Under the pieces are notes generated by a model that was not told the origin of the DNA, made no database searches, and saw nothing but the letters and a program-made list of their open reading frames with translations. A stretch of 39,839 nucleotides of DNA from Achromobacter sp. ASV32 (GTDB lineage Bacteria > Pseudomonadota > Gammaproteobacteria > Burkholderiales > Burkholderiaceae_B): assembly GCF_016428805.1 (NCBI RefSeq), contig NZ_JAELTJ010000047.1, positions 1-39,839 of the forward strand. The letters run 5' to 3'. Position 1 is the first letter of the stretch. Every line of letters starts with the position of its first letter. Position numbers and translations under genes: made by a program. Positions 7,982 to 17,128 of this stretch are shown here, in pieces.

Positions 7982-8422
7982 CTACAGGGAGTACTTGTAG
8001 TCGCAGTTCACCGTGGCCGTGAGCGGATTGTTGCCGCCGCCGCCCGACCCGGGACGCGGCCCCATCAGCTTGGCCTGGAAAGTGCCTGCCACGTCGCCGT
8101 TGGCCTGCTTCTTCACCGCCACGCTGGCGGGCAGCGCGTACAGCGTCAGCGTCCAGACCTCGTCCGGCGCGACCAGCGTGAATACGCCTTGCGGGAAATC
8201 CGACACCACATAGCCGGGCGCCTTGTCGATGTCGAATCGCAGCGTGGACCCGACATAGGTCAGCACCACATTGAGCTCCTCTGACGAGGGCGACGGCACC
8301 ACGCCGCGCAGCGACACCTTGCCGCTTTCCGAAACACAGGACAGTTCGGCCGGCGCGGAGCCGGCGTGGGCAGCGCCGGCCAGCAGCAGGCAGGATACGA
8401 ATAGGGGTGCGCGTAGCGTCAT
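7982..8422 (-). CDS. Small exported protein of unknown function
   Basis: The 146-residue protein begins with a Sec signal peptide (MTLRAPLFVSCLLLAGAAHA, cleavage likely after AHA at residue 20). The mature part is about 126 residues, has two cysteines (in ELSCVSE and VNCDYK near the C-terminus) that could form a disulfide, and contains a glycine-rich stretch GPRPGSGGGGNN near residue 125. I do not recognise a family. The beta-rich look suggests a small periplasmic or surface protein. It is divergent from the neighbouring secreted protein at 8595, and its C-terminal end faces the otn promoter region. Confidence 0.65.
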   Translation of the reverse strand: MTLRAPLFVSCLLLAGAAHAGSAPAELSCVSESGKVSLRGVVPSPSSEELNVVLTYVGSTLRFDIDKAPGYVVSDFPQGVFTLVAPDEVWTLTLYALPASVAVKKQANGDVAGTFQAKLMGPRPGSGGGGNNPLTATVNCDYKYSL

Positions 8423-8594
8423 GGATCAGGGCTCCCTTGCGGCGGTCGGGCCGATCCGCGGCCGCCTTCGATGATCGAACCGACATAGTAGCGGTTGACC
8501 ATGAATGCCACGCGTAAATACAACTCGTAATGCACGCCACCCGCGCGTGCGGCTAGCATGCCGGCATCGCCTTGCCTTGCTCCAGGAGCCCCCC

Positions 8595-9035
8595 ATGCCC
8601 GGTTTTCGATCCCTCGCCTGCGCCGCCCTGTTCATCCTGGCGCCCGCCATCGGTCACGCCGAAACCGTGACGCTGCAAGCCGAAAAAGCCACCGCCGGCA
8701 CCGATCCGCATACGGCTGCGCGAATCGTGGACGTGCAGCTCAAGCCCGAAAGCCGCCAGGCGCTGGCCGACTTCACCCGCAACCGCGTCGGCAAGCGCAT
8801 CCAGCTGCGCTCGAACGGCGTGCTGCTGTCGTCGGCCACGCTGCAAAGTCCGCTGGAAGGCGAGAGCTTTCGCATCGTGGCGGGCGAGCATGGTTTTGCC
8901 GGCAAGTCCGCCGAGGAAATCGCCCGCGGCATCATGAGCGGCGGCGGGCTTACCGTCGACGACGAGGGCACGGCATCGAGCGACTGGGGCACCCGCTCGA
9001 CCAAGCGGGCCCCGGCCCCGACGCCGGGCAGCTGA
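8595..9035 (+). CDS. Exported protein resembling a stand-alone SecD P1-head domain
   Basis: The 146-residue protein starts with a signal peptide (MPGFRSLACAALFILAPAIGHA, cleavage after GHA) behind an AGGAG site at 8584-8588. The mature part runs DVQLKPESRQALADFT, NRVGKRIQLRSNGVLLSSATLQSPL, then an AEEIARGIMSGG helix. This matches the order seen in the periplasmic P1-head subdomain of SecD, where a strand, a helix with an FA/DFT motif, a GKRL-like strand, an S-x-P strand and an AxxLAxxLxxG helix follow each other. No membrane helices of SecD are present, so it cannot be a translocase. Its role is unknown. The C-terminus is low-complexity and Thr/Pro-rich. Confidence 0.65.
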   Translation: MPGFRSLACAALFILAPAIGHAETVTLQAEKATAGTDPHTAARIVDVQLKPESRQALADFTRNRVGKRIQLRSNGVLLSSATLQSPLEGESFRIVAGEHGFAGKSAEEIARGIMSGGGLTVDDEGTASSDWGTRSTKRAPAPTPGS

Positions 9036-9220
9036 ACCCCGGCCACCACGGCCGATGCGGGACGTCTCCGCGCGCTGCCGCCGGCGGCGCCGATGCGCAA
9101 CGCCCACGACCGTCGCCATCTCCCGGATAAAACCTTCGGCATCTTCGCGCGGTGCCCGTACACTCGCACAGGATTCATTGAGAAAGATCATGTGTTCACG
9201 GCACGGTTCCGAATAGGCTT

Positions 9221-9688
9221 ATGCGCAATATGAAAGGCAAGTCCGCATCCCCCAAGGATGAATATTTGTTTTCCGATCAGATTGGTCACCTGCTCCGGCG
9301 GGTCTACCAGCGGCATACCGCGCTATTCCAACAGTACATCCCTGATTCGCAGCTGACCGCGGCGCAATTCGTCGTGCTCTGTTCCGTGCGCGACAACGGC
9401 GCAAGCTCGCTGGTCGACCTGGTCAAATCCACCGTGATCGACCAGGCCACCGTGCGCGGCGTGGTCGACCGGCTCAGACAGCGCGAGCTGGTGCAGGTCG
9501 ATCACGACCAGCAGGACCGCCGCAAAGTGGTCATCAACCTGACGCCCGCGGGGCACGAACTGGTGCGGCAGATGGAGCCGTTCGCCAAGCAGATCACAGA
9601 GGGCACATTCGGCAAGCTCAATCCCGCCGAACGCCTGGCGCTTGTCTTCCTGCTCAAGAAGATGCTGGAAAACGACAGCACGGAATAA
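9221..9688 (+). CDS. bpsR: MarR-family repressor of nicotinate degradation (BpsR/NicR type)
   Basis: The 155-residue protein has the MarR winged-helix plan: a dimerisation helix (QIGHLLRRVYQRHTALFQQY), the LTAAQFVVLCSV helix, a recognition helix (STVIDQATVRGVVDRLRQRELV), and a wing with DQQDRRKVVINLT. BpsR of B. bronchiseptica and NicR of P. putida are MarR proteins that repress nic genes and are released by 6-hydroxynicotinate. BpsR was first described as a repressor of the Bps polysaccharide operon. The location at the edge of the nic cluster supports the assignment. It converges with nicT, with a strong hairpin between them. The symbol could equally be nicR. Confidence 0.8.
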   Translation: MRNMKGKSASPKDEYLFSDQIGHLLRRVYQRHTALFQQYIPDSQLTAAQFVVLCSVRDNGASSLVDLVKSTVIDQATVRGVVDRLRQRELVQVDHDQQDRRKVVINLTPAGHELVRQMEPFAKQITEGTFGKLNPAERLALVFLLKKMLENDSTE

Positions 9689-9723
9689 GGCCCGCCGGCG
9701 CGCGCACGCGCGCCGCACGGGCC
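9689..9723. terminator. Strong GC hairpin between convergent bpsR and nicT
   Basis: An outer GGCCCG/CGGGCC pair (9689-9694, 9718-9723) encloses a perfect nine-base inverted repeat CGGCGCGCG/CGCGCGCCG (9696-9704, 9707-9715) with a two-base loop. It begins directly at the end of the bpsR stop codon. There is no clear T tract, so it may be a bidirectional pause or 3' end stabiliser rather than a classical intrinsic terminator. Confidence 0.55.
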
Positions 9724-9778
9724 CCGCAACGGCCTGGGGCCTGGGGCTGTTCACACTGGAAGACGCCTCGCGCAGGCC

Positions 9779-11095
9779 CTAGTCCAGCGCGCGGTTGCGC
9801 GATTCCACGTCCACCGCCCAGATCGACACGGCGCCCGCCGCCAGCATGCTCGACAGCACCACCAGCGACAGCGTGAAGTGGTTGGCCATCAGCGGCGCGA
9901 TGATGGCCGGCGCGAACAGCCCGCCGAAGCGCGCCACCGCGCCCGCCATGCCCATGCCGCTGGCGCGCAGGTCGGTCGGATAGACCTCGGGCGTAAACGC
10001 ATACAGCGCGCCCCAGGTGCCCAGCAGCGAGAAGCTCATCAGCAAGGTCGACCCGATCACCACGGCCGGCGCCGTACCCAGGCTGTACAGCATGCAACCG
10101 ACCGCGCTCAGGATCAGGAAGCCGATCAGCGTGGGCTTGCGGCCCCAGCGCTCGACGCCATAGGCCGACAGCGCGAAGCCGGGCAATTGCACCAGCGCCA
10201 GCACCACCAGAAATTCCTGGCCGCGCATGAACGCAAAGCCTTCACTGCTGAGCTTGATGGGCAGGTAGACGAACACGCCGTAATACGCAATCGAAATCAG
10301 CGCCCACGCCAGGAACAGCGAGATGCTGCGGCGGCGGTAGTCGGCCGAGAACAAGGCGGAAAGCGGCTTGCGCTCCTGCAGTTCGGGCTTGAGCACCGGC
10401 ATCTCGGCCGTGCTGCCGTTGACCCGCGCCACGCGCTCGAGCACCTTGCGCGCCTGGTCCGACTTGCCATTGCGGTTCAGGTACATCGGCGATTCCGGAA
10501 TGTAGAAGCGCAGCGCCACGCCGATCAGGGCCGGCAGGCCGGTCACGAAGAAGATCACGCGCCATGCGTCGTCGCCCCAGGACACGGCGGCCAGCGCCAG
10601 CAGCGCCAGGCAGATGGTGCCCACGGCCCAGAACGACTCCAGCAGCACCAGCCAGCGGCCACGGCGGTCGCTGGGCAGGAACTCGGCCATCATCGTGTAG
10701 TCCACCGGCAAGGTGCCGCCCACGCCGATGCCGGTGATGAAACGCAGCAGCAGCAACCAGCTCAACTCCGGCGCGAAGGCCGACGCGACGCCGGCGCAGG
10801 CATCGATCACCACAGCCATCATCAGCACCGGCCGGCGGCCGATCCGGTCGGCCAGGCGGCCGAACACGAAAGCGCCGATCAGCATCCCGACAAAGAAGGC
10901 GGTGCCGGTCTGCAATGCCTGCGGCATCGTCACGCCAAAAGTCTTGGCGATGGACGGCGCGGAAAAGCCGATCGACAGCACCTGCATCGCGTCCGCCAGC
11001 CAGACCAGGCCGAAGATCACGAACAACCGGTACTGGAACTTCCCGACACCCGCTAGCTGGATGCCTTTTTCCACCGAAACATATGAAGCTGACAT
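9779..11095 (-). CDS. nicT: MFS transporter, putative nicotinate importer
   Basis: The 438-residue protein has twelve predicted membrane segments and the MFS signature FGRLADRIGRRPVL after helix 2, with a second GVERWGRKPTL in the second half. This is the aromatic acid/sugar MFS layout with an N-terminal cytoplasmic stretch (SYVSVEKGIQLAGVGKFQYRLF). The ATG at 11095 has an AAGGGGAA ribosome site; a longer frame to 11212 lacks support. It is the last gene of the leftward nicC-nicA-nicB-nicT series, 150 bp beyond nicB. Uptake of nicotinate or a pathway intermediate is inferred from this position; NicT of P. putida is also an MFS protein. Confidence 0.8.
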   Translation of the reverse strand: MSASYVSVEKGIQLAGVGKFQYRLFVIFGLVWLADAMQVLSIGFSAPSIAKTFGVTMPQALQTGTAFFVGMLIGAFVFGRLADRIGRRPVLMMAVVIDACAGVASAFAPELSWLLLLRFITGIGVGGTLPVDYTMMAEFLPSDRRGRWLVLLESFWAVGTICLALLALAAVSWGDDAWRVIFFVTGLPALIGVALRFYIPESPMYLNRNGKSDQARKVLERVARVNGSTAEMPVLKPELQERKPLSALFSADYRRRSISLFLAWALISIAYYGVFVYLPIKLSSEGFAFMRGQEFLVVLALVQLPGFALSAYGVERWGRKPTLIGFLILSAVGCMLYSLGTAPAVVIGSTLLMSFSLLGTWGALYAFTPEVYPTDLRASGMGMAGAVARFGGLFAPAIIAPLMANHFTLSLVVLSSMLAAGAVSIWAVDVESRNRALD

Positions 11096-11245
11096 TTGTG
11101 TATTCCCCTTGTGTAGCGAAACGAACGGCGCAAGCGCTCCCCTCGGCGCCAGGCCTGGGCCGATACGAGCGACCGATGGATGGCTGTGCAAAATGACCGA
11201 CGGCCTGCGCACAGCAGCGGGCGGCTACGCCCTGGTGTTTTCCCC

Positions 11246-14221
11246 TTACGGCGACGGCGCGTGCTCGCGCAGCCGGCTAATCATCGTCATGTCCACTGGC
11301 CAGTGCTTTTCCTCCGGCGCAAACCGCTCGCGCAAATAGTCGATCAAGTCCGCAATCTGCGGGTCGTCCAGACTGTCCTTGAATCCCGGCATATAGCCCA
11401 GTTCGTCATTGGCCGGCGCCTGGATGCCATGCAGAATCACCTGGATCAGGTTGTCCGGCGTGGCCGCATGCAGATTGGTGTTCAGCCCCAGCAGCGGTTT
11501 GGCGCCGAACAGCGCAGGGCCGCTGCCCGCCTCGTGGCAGGCGGCGCAGGCGTTCTGGTAGATGCGTTCACCGTTCACATGCCTGATCTGCGACGACAGC
11601 GTCGCGGCGGGGGCCGTCGCGACAGCGGCCGCCCCGGCTTGCGCGGCGGGTGCGGGCGCGGTCGGCGCCACACGGGACGCGGCGGCCTGTCGGGCTGGCC
11701 CGGCGGGGTCCGGCAGGTCCATCAGATAGGTCACCATGGCCCGCACATCGCTTTCGGGCAATTCAGCCAGGCCATGGATCACCGGCGCCATCGGTCCCGC
11801 GGCCACGCCGTGCTGCGGCGAATAGCCGGTGCGCAGGTATTGGAACAGGCCTTCGCGCGTCCAGGGCAGCGTGCCATCGGCAAGCCGGTTCAAGGGTGGC
11901 GCGGTCCAGCCCTCGGCCTGGCCGCCGCCCAGATAGTTCGGGCCGGCCTTTTCCGCCCCCAGGCTGTTGCGCGGCGAATGGCAGGCGGCGCAGTGGCCCG
12001 CCCCCTGCACCAGATAGGCCCCGCGATTCCATTGCACGCTATAGGCGGGATTGGGCGCATACGGCGCCGCGTCATGAAACAACAGGTTCCACCCGGCGAT
12101 CAGGGGACGCAGGTTGTACGGAAACGCCAGCTTCGTGTCGGGCGGCCGGGATGCCACGGCCGGCTGCGACATCAAGTAGCCGTACAGCGCCTGCATGTCC
12201 GCGTCGCTGAGCTTGGCGAAAGCGGTGTATGGAAAGGCGGGATAGAGCTGGCGGCCGTCCTGATGGATGCCCTGGCGCATGGCGCGGTCAAAGGCAGCAA
12301 AGGACCAGCGGCCGATACCGGTGTCGTTATCGGGCGTGATGTTGGTCGAATACACCGTGCCAAAGGGCGTCTCCAGCGCGAAGCCGCCGGCATTGGCTGC
12401 GCCGCCCGGCGCCGTGTGGCACACGACGCAATCGCCCGCCGCCGCCACCAGCCTGCCGCGCGCGATCGCTTGCGGCGAATACAGCGTCACATCCGGGCCC
12501 GCCGTCAGCGGCAACGCCGGCTTCATCGGCCAGGCCATCACCGCCAGTCCGGCCAACCCGGCGGCGCCTGCCGCCAGCCAGCCCCAGCCCCGCCGCCATG
12601 GCTTGCCGGCGCGCTCGGCGCCCCGCTCCGCCAGCGCAAGACGCAGTTGCTCTGGCTGAAACGGCGCCTGCCGCAAGCGCACGCCGGTCGCATCCTGGAT
12701 CGCATTGGCGATGGCGGCCGCGGCCGGCAGCGTGACCACGCCATCGACGTCCAGGCGTCCGTGCGACAGCGGACCGATTCCGCCCGGGTCACGGCTGGAC
12801 AGACCGGTGGGCGCCGCGCGCGTCGTCAGCGCATTGGCCTCGCCCGCCTCCACATTGCCCCAGTCATCGAAGGCCGCGGGCGCCGCCACCAGCCGGCGCG
12901 CGCCTTCCAGCCATTGCGGCGCCTGGTGCGTGATTTCCGGAAGAACGGCGGCGTCCTGCACCGCCTGCAATTGCCGGCTGTCGTGGCCCGCAACCACTCG
13001 GGTCACCTCGATGTGTCCCGTCTGCGGCTGCACCGCCACTTCGGCCACCCAGGCGCTCCAGACCATGCGATCGGCGCCAGCCTCGTCCACGCACTGTGCC
13101 GTGGCTGTCGCGAATCCGCGTCCCCACAGCCGGCCGTCGGCGCCCTGTGCAATGGGGCCGCCGCCGACGATACCGGCCTGCTCGGCCACCTGTCTGGCCA
13201 GATCGCTGACCGGCCCCGCCGGCAGATGCCGCAGCCGCCAGGCCAGGGGATCCTCGCCCTGGGCCAGCGCCTGCTCGTGCCACAGGCTTTCCTGCGCGAA
13301 CACCTGCGCGGCATTCAGATCGTGCACGCCCGCCTGCGCCGGACCGCAGGCGCCCCGCATCCCCTGGACGGCCAGGTCGGTGCGCACCGAGGCGTGCGCG
13401 CTGGCGGGCGCGCAATCGGGCCGGCTCAGCAGGCGCGCCAGGCTCGGGCGCACCGCCCAGGGCGTATCCGCCACCAACGCCTGCGTCCCCTCTTGCGGAC
13501 CGCAGGCGGCAGTCGCCGCGGCAACCGGCGCCAACGCCGTGGCCGGGCCAGTGATCGACGGCTCGGCTTGCGCCCTGACGCGCAAGCCGAGCTCGCCGCC
13601 CGTCGCCGGCGGGCAGGCCACGCACACCGGCCGGCCCACGGCCTGTGACAGCAGCGCGGCATCGGCCGCCGCATCCAGCAGAGCCAGCGGATGCACGGGC
13701 ACGGCATCGCCGCCGAACGCGTCGTCGCGCCAGAGCGTCATGCGGATTGCCGCCTGGGGACACTGCAACAGTTCAGCCAACTCATGCCTGACGTGGCGTT
13801 GTACGTCTTGCGGGCAGGCCGGCAGCCACACGCCCGCATGGCCGTTCAGGCACCACACCACGACACGTACCGTCGCGCCGCTATCGCCCGCGGCCATGCG
13901 CCAACGGTAATCGGCCTGCCCCGTATCCGGCAGGCGTTCGTTCTTTTCTGGCTCGGCCGACTGCCAGACGGGGTTCAACCCGGCCGCCGCCTGCCGGGCC
14001 TGCACGGGCGTCATCGCGACCACGCCCGCGAAATGGTCATGCCGCACGGCATGCACCACCCCGGCCATGCGCCGGGCACCGGCCACGTCGGCACCGGCCA
14101 GCACGCTGCCACGATAACGCGCGCCATCCCAGCTCGTTCGCGGCGGCCGTAGCGCCAACCCGTGCAGCAGATCGGGCGGCAGCGCAGCAGGCAGCGCCGC
14201 GGCGTGTGGGACGTGACTCAT
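11246..14221 (-). CDS. nicB: Nicotinate dehydrogenase subunit B: eroded molybdopterin-binding region fused to triple-haem cytochrome c
   Basis: The 991-residue protein combines three parts. Residues 1 to about 535 resemble a xanthine-oxidase-type molybdopterin subunit, but patchily: the usual GxGE active-site segment before PAAIANAI is absent. Residues about 540-565 form a membrane anchor (GWGWLAAGAAGLAGLAVMAW). The rest carries three CXXCH haem sites: CVVCH near 599, CAACH near 746 and CAACH near 892. NicB of P. putida passes electrons from nicotinate hydroxylation to the respiratory chain through such cytochrome domains. The start overlaps nicA by four bases, so the subunits are coupled. 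The complete molybdenum site seems to be supplied by the separate gene at 18925. The cytochrome half is exported in function, so it acts on the periplasmic face of the inner membrane. Confidence 0.8.
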   Translation of the reverse strand: MSHVPHAAALPAALPPDLLHGLALRPPRTSWDGARYRGSVLAGADVAGARRMAGVVHAVRHDHFAGVVAMTPVQARQAAAGLNPVWQSAEPEKNERLPDTGQADYRWRMAAGDSGATVRVVVWCLNGHAGVWLPACPQDVQRHVRHELAELLQCPQAAIRMTLWRDDAFGGDAVPVHPLALLDAAADAALLSQAVGRPVCVACPPATGGELGLRVRAQAEPSITGPATALAPVAAATAACGPQEGTQALVADTPWAVRPSLARLLSRPDCAPASAHASVRTDLAVQGMRGACGPAQAGVHDLNAAQVFAQESLWHEQALAQGEDPLAWRLRHLPAGPVSDLARQVAEQAGIVGGGPIAQGADGRLWGRGFATATAQCVDEAGADRMVWSAWVAEVAVQPQTGHIEVTRVVAGHDSRQLQAVQDAAVLPEITHQAPQWLEGARRLVAAPAAFDDWGNVEAGEANALTTRAAPTGLSSRDPGGIGPLSHGRLDVDGVVTLPAAAAIANAIQDATGVRLRQAPFQPEQLRLALAERGAERAGKPWRRGWGWLAAGAAGLAGLAVMAWPMKPALPLTAGPDVTLYSPQAIARGRLVAAAGDCVVCHTAPGGAANAGGFALETPFGTVYSTNITPDNDTGIGRWSFAAFDRAMRQGIHQDGRQLYPAFPYTAFAKLSDADMQALYGYLMSQPAVASRPPDTKLAFPYNLRPLIAGWNLLFHDAAPYAPNPAYSVQWNRGAYLVQGAGHCAACHSPRNSLGAEKAGPNYLGGGQAEGWTAPPLNRLADGTLPWTREGLFQYLRTGYSPQHGVAAGPMAPVIHGLAELPESDVRAMVTYLMDLPDPAGPARQAAASRVAPTAPAPAAQAGAAAVATAPAATLSSQIRHVNGERIYQNACAACHEAGSGPALFGAKPLLGLNTNLHAATPDNLIQVILHGIQAPANDELGYMPGFKDSLDDPQIADLIDYLRERFAPEEKHWPVDMTMISRLREHAPSP

Positions 14222-14772
14222 ACCGCGGTCCCGCCCTGATCGTCATGCAACCCGGCGAGCAACGCCGCCGCCTCGGCGGCCTTGAGCGCCACGGCCCGCA
14301 GCGCGGCCTGCATGATTTCCACATGCGTGCCGCAGCGGCACAGGTTGTGATGCAGTTCGCTGCGCAATTCCTGTTCGGTGGGGCTGGGATTGCGGCGCAA
14401 CAGCGCCTCGACCGTCATGATCATGCCGTTCAGGCAATAGCCGCACTGCGCGGCCTGGCACTCGATGAAGGCCTGCTGCGTGGGGCCGGGCCGCTGGCGC
14501 GTGCCCAGGCCTTCAAGCGTCGTCACGCGCCGTCCTTGCGCCGCCCGGACCGGAATCACACAGGAACGCGCCGCCACGCCGTCGATCAGCACGGTGCAGG
14601 CGCCGCACTCCCCCAGTCCGCAGCCGTACTTGGGGCCGTTCAATTCCAGATCGTTGCGCAGCACGTGCAGCAGCGCCGTCCCGGGCGCCGCCGGCACCTC
14701 GCAGGCGTGGCCGTTGACCCGCAGGCGGATCGGCGGCGGGACGGCATGAGCGGAATTGGCGGAAGTTCCCAT
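14218..14772 (-). CDS. nicA: Nicotinate dehydrogenase subunit A, [2Fe-2S] protein
   Basis: The 184-residue protein has the two iron-sulfur domains of xanthine-oxidase small subunits. The plant-ferredoxin cluster uses C51, C56, C59 and C71 (CGLGECGACT then C). The helical cluster uses C110, C113, C145 and C147 (CGYCLNG and CRCGTH). It passes electrons from the molybdenum site to the cytochrome domains during hydroxylation of nicotinate to 6-hydroxynicotinate. The stop overlaps the nicB start (ATGA). Compared with P. putida NicA it is a little longer at the N- and C-termini. A hairpin separates it from the upstream nicC. Confidence 0.9.
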   Translation of the reverse strand: MGTSANSAHAVPPPIRLRVNGHACEVPAAPGTALLHVLRNDLELNGPKYGCGLGECGACTVLIDGVAARSCVIPVRAAQGRRVTTLEGLGTRQRPGPTQQAFIECQAAQCGYCLNGMIMTVEALLRRNPSPTEQELRSELHHNLCRCGTHVEIMQAALRAVALKAAEAAALLAGLHDDQGGTAV

Positions 14773-14817
14773 GGCGTGGCAAGTGTTCCAAAGGTCGGCA
14801 GACGGCGGCTGCGGGCA

Positions 14818-14843
14818 GCGGGAAAGAGACGTGTTTTTCCCGC
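14818..14843 (-). terminator. Hairpin between nicC and nicA (attenuator or processing site)
   Basis: GCGGGAAA (14818-14825) and TTTCCCGC (14836-14843) form a perfect eight-base stem with a ten-base loop, between the nicC stop and the nicA start. No T run follows on the minus strand, so partial termination or mRNA stabilisation is more likely than full termination. Confidence 0.45.
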
Positions 14844-14856
14844 GCCCGTAAAAGTA

Positions 14857-16026
<1,170 letters not shown>

Positions 16027-16038
16027 CTAGCGTTTTTT

Positions 16039-16155
16039 GAAAATTAGCCCGTACACACTTTAATTTCTGCGTTCTGCAGAAAACCCGCCGCACCGTGACC
16101 CTATAGCGTTTACCCTTTAATTTCTGCACCAATACAGGGCAAATTAGGTGTAAAC
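16039..16155. promoter_or_regulatory. Divergent nicC/nicD control region with four AAATTA half-sites
   Basis: The 245-bp gap between nicC and nicD is AT-rich against its surroundings. A 13-base direct repeat CTTTAATTTCTGC occurs at 16058-16070 and 16115-16127. Inverted partners are GAAAATTA at 16039-16046 and AAATTAG at 16142-16147. An outer pair GTTTAC (16108-16113) and GTAAAC (16150-16155) brackets the second set. The result is two similar dyads, one nearer each start. They are good candidates for binding of the MarR repressor (BpsR/NicR) and overlap the expected promoters of both operons. Confidence 0.6.
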
Positions 16156-16259
16156 CATGATGAATCTCATGTTGGCGATTCAAGTAGATGCCTGCAAGAA
16201 TAGAGCGTATACGCTGTTTTTCCAGTAATCGAAAACCCTAGTCCGCATACCGAGGCCCC

Positions 16260-17087
16260 ATGAATCCGCCTGCCAGCACCTATCTCTACGGCGCCCACAT
16301 CCACGCCAACGGCATCCGCCAGCACTACCTGCGCTACGGCGGCGAACGCGCCGGCCGCGACGCCGTCATCGTCATCCCCGGCATCACCAGCCCGGCCGCG
16401 ACCTGGGGCTTCGTGGCCGAGCGCCTGGGCCGCCAGTTCGACACCTACGTGCTGGACGTGCGCGGGCGCGGCCTGTCCGCTTCCGGCCCCGGCCTCGATT
16501 ACGGTCTGGACGCGCAGGCCGCCGACGTGACCGCCCTGGCCCAAGCGCTGGGGCTGGCGCGCTACGCGCTGGCCGGCCATTCCATGGGCGGCCGCATCGC
16601 CGTACGCGCCGCACGTAGCGGACCGCCGGGGCTGACCCGCCTGGTCATCGTCGACCCGCCGGTGTCCGGCCCCGGCCGCCGCCCCTATCCGGCCAACTTG
16701 GCGTGGTACGTGGATTCCATCCGCCAGGCCACTCACGGCATGAGCGCCGAGGACATGCGGGCGTTCTGCCCCACCTGGACCGACGAACAGCGCGCGTTGC
16801 GGGCCCAGTGGCTGCACACCTGCTTTGAACCAGCCATCGTCCAGAGCTTCGAGGATTTCGGCCGCGATGACATTCATGCCGACCTGCCCCGCGTCACCGT
16901 ACCGCTGCTGCTGATGACCGCCGAACGCGGTGGCGTCGTCGGCGACGACGACGTGGCCGAATGGCAAAAACTGGCGCCCCAGACGCAGCACGTGCGCGTC
17001 GCCGACGCCGGCCACATGATTCCCTGGGACAACGAAGCGGGCTTTCATGCCGCCCTGGGCGACTTCCTGGGCGCCAAGGTGGCCTGA
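16260..17087 (+). CDS. nicD: N-formylmaleamate deformylase (alpha/beta hydrolase)
   Basis: The 275-residue protein has an alpha/beta hydrolase fold with nucleophile S108 in GHSMGG, acid D132 in VDPPVSGPGRRPYP, and H252 in DAGHMIPWD. These sit a constant seven residues beyond the triad known for P. putida NicD (S101, D125, H245). NicD hydrolyses N-formylmaleamate to maleamate and formate in the cytoplasm. It is the first gene of the rightward nicD-nicX-nicF group and faces nicC across the shared control region. An alternative start is not needed; the length is normal. Confidence 0.95.
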   Translation: MNPPASTYLYGAHIHANGIRQHYLRYGGERAGRDAVIVIPGITSPAATWGFVAERLGRQFDTYVLDVRGRGLSASGPGLDYGLDAQAADVTALAQALGLARYALAGHSMGGRIAVRAARSGPPGLTRLVIVDPPVSGPGRRPYPANLAWYVDSIRQATHGMSAEDMRAFCPTWTDEQRALRAQWLHTCFEPAIVQSFEDFGRDDIHADLPRVTVPLLLMTAERGGVVGDDDVAEWQKLAPQTQHVRVADAGHMIPWDNEAGFHAALGDFLGAKVA

Positions 17088-17128
17088 CGCCGCCAGCCCC
17101 CTTTCATTCGCGACCCAAGGAGCAAGCC

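Noticed and set aside
11180-13648. An 822-codon rightward frame opposite nicB
   Set aside because: Composition is dominated by Arg, Gln and His and matches no family; nicB on the other strand has clear haem motifs.
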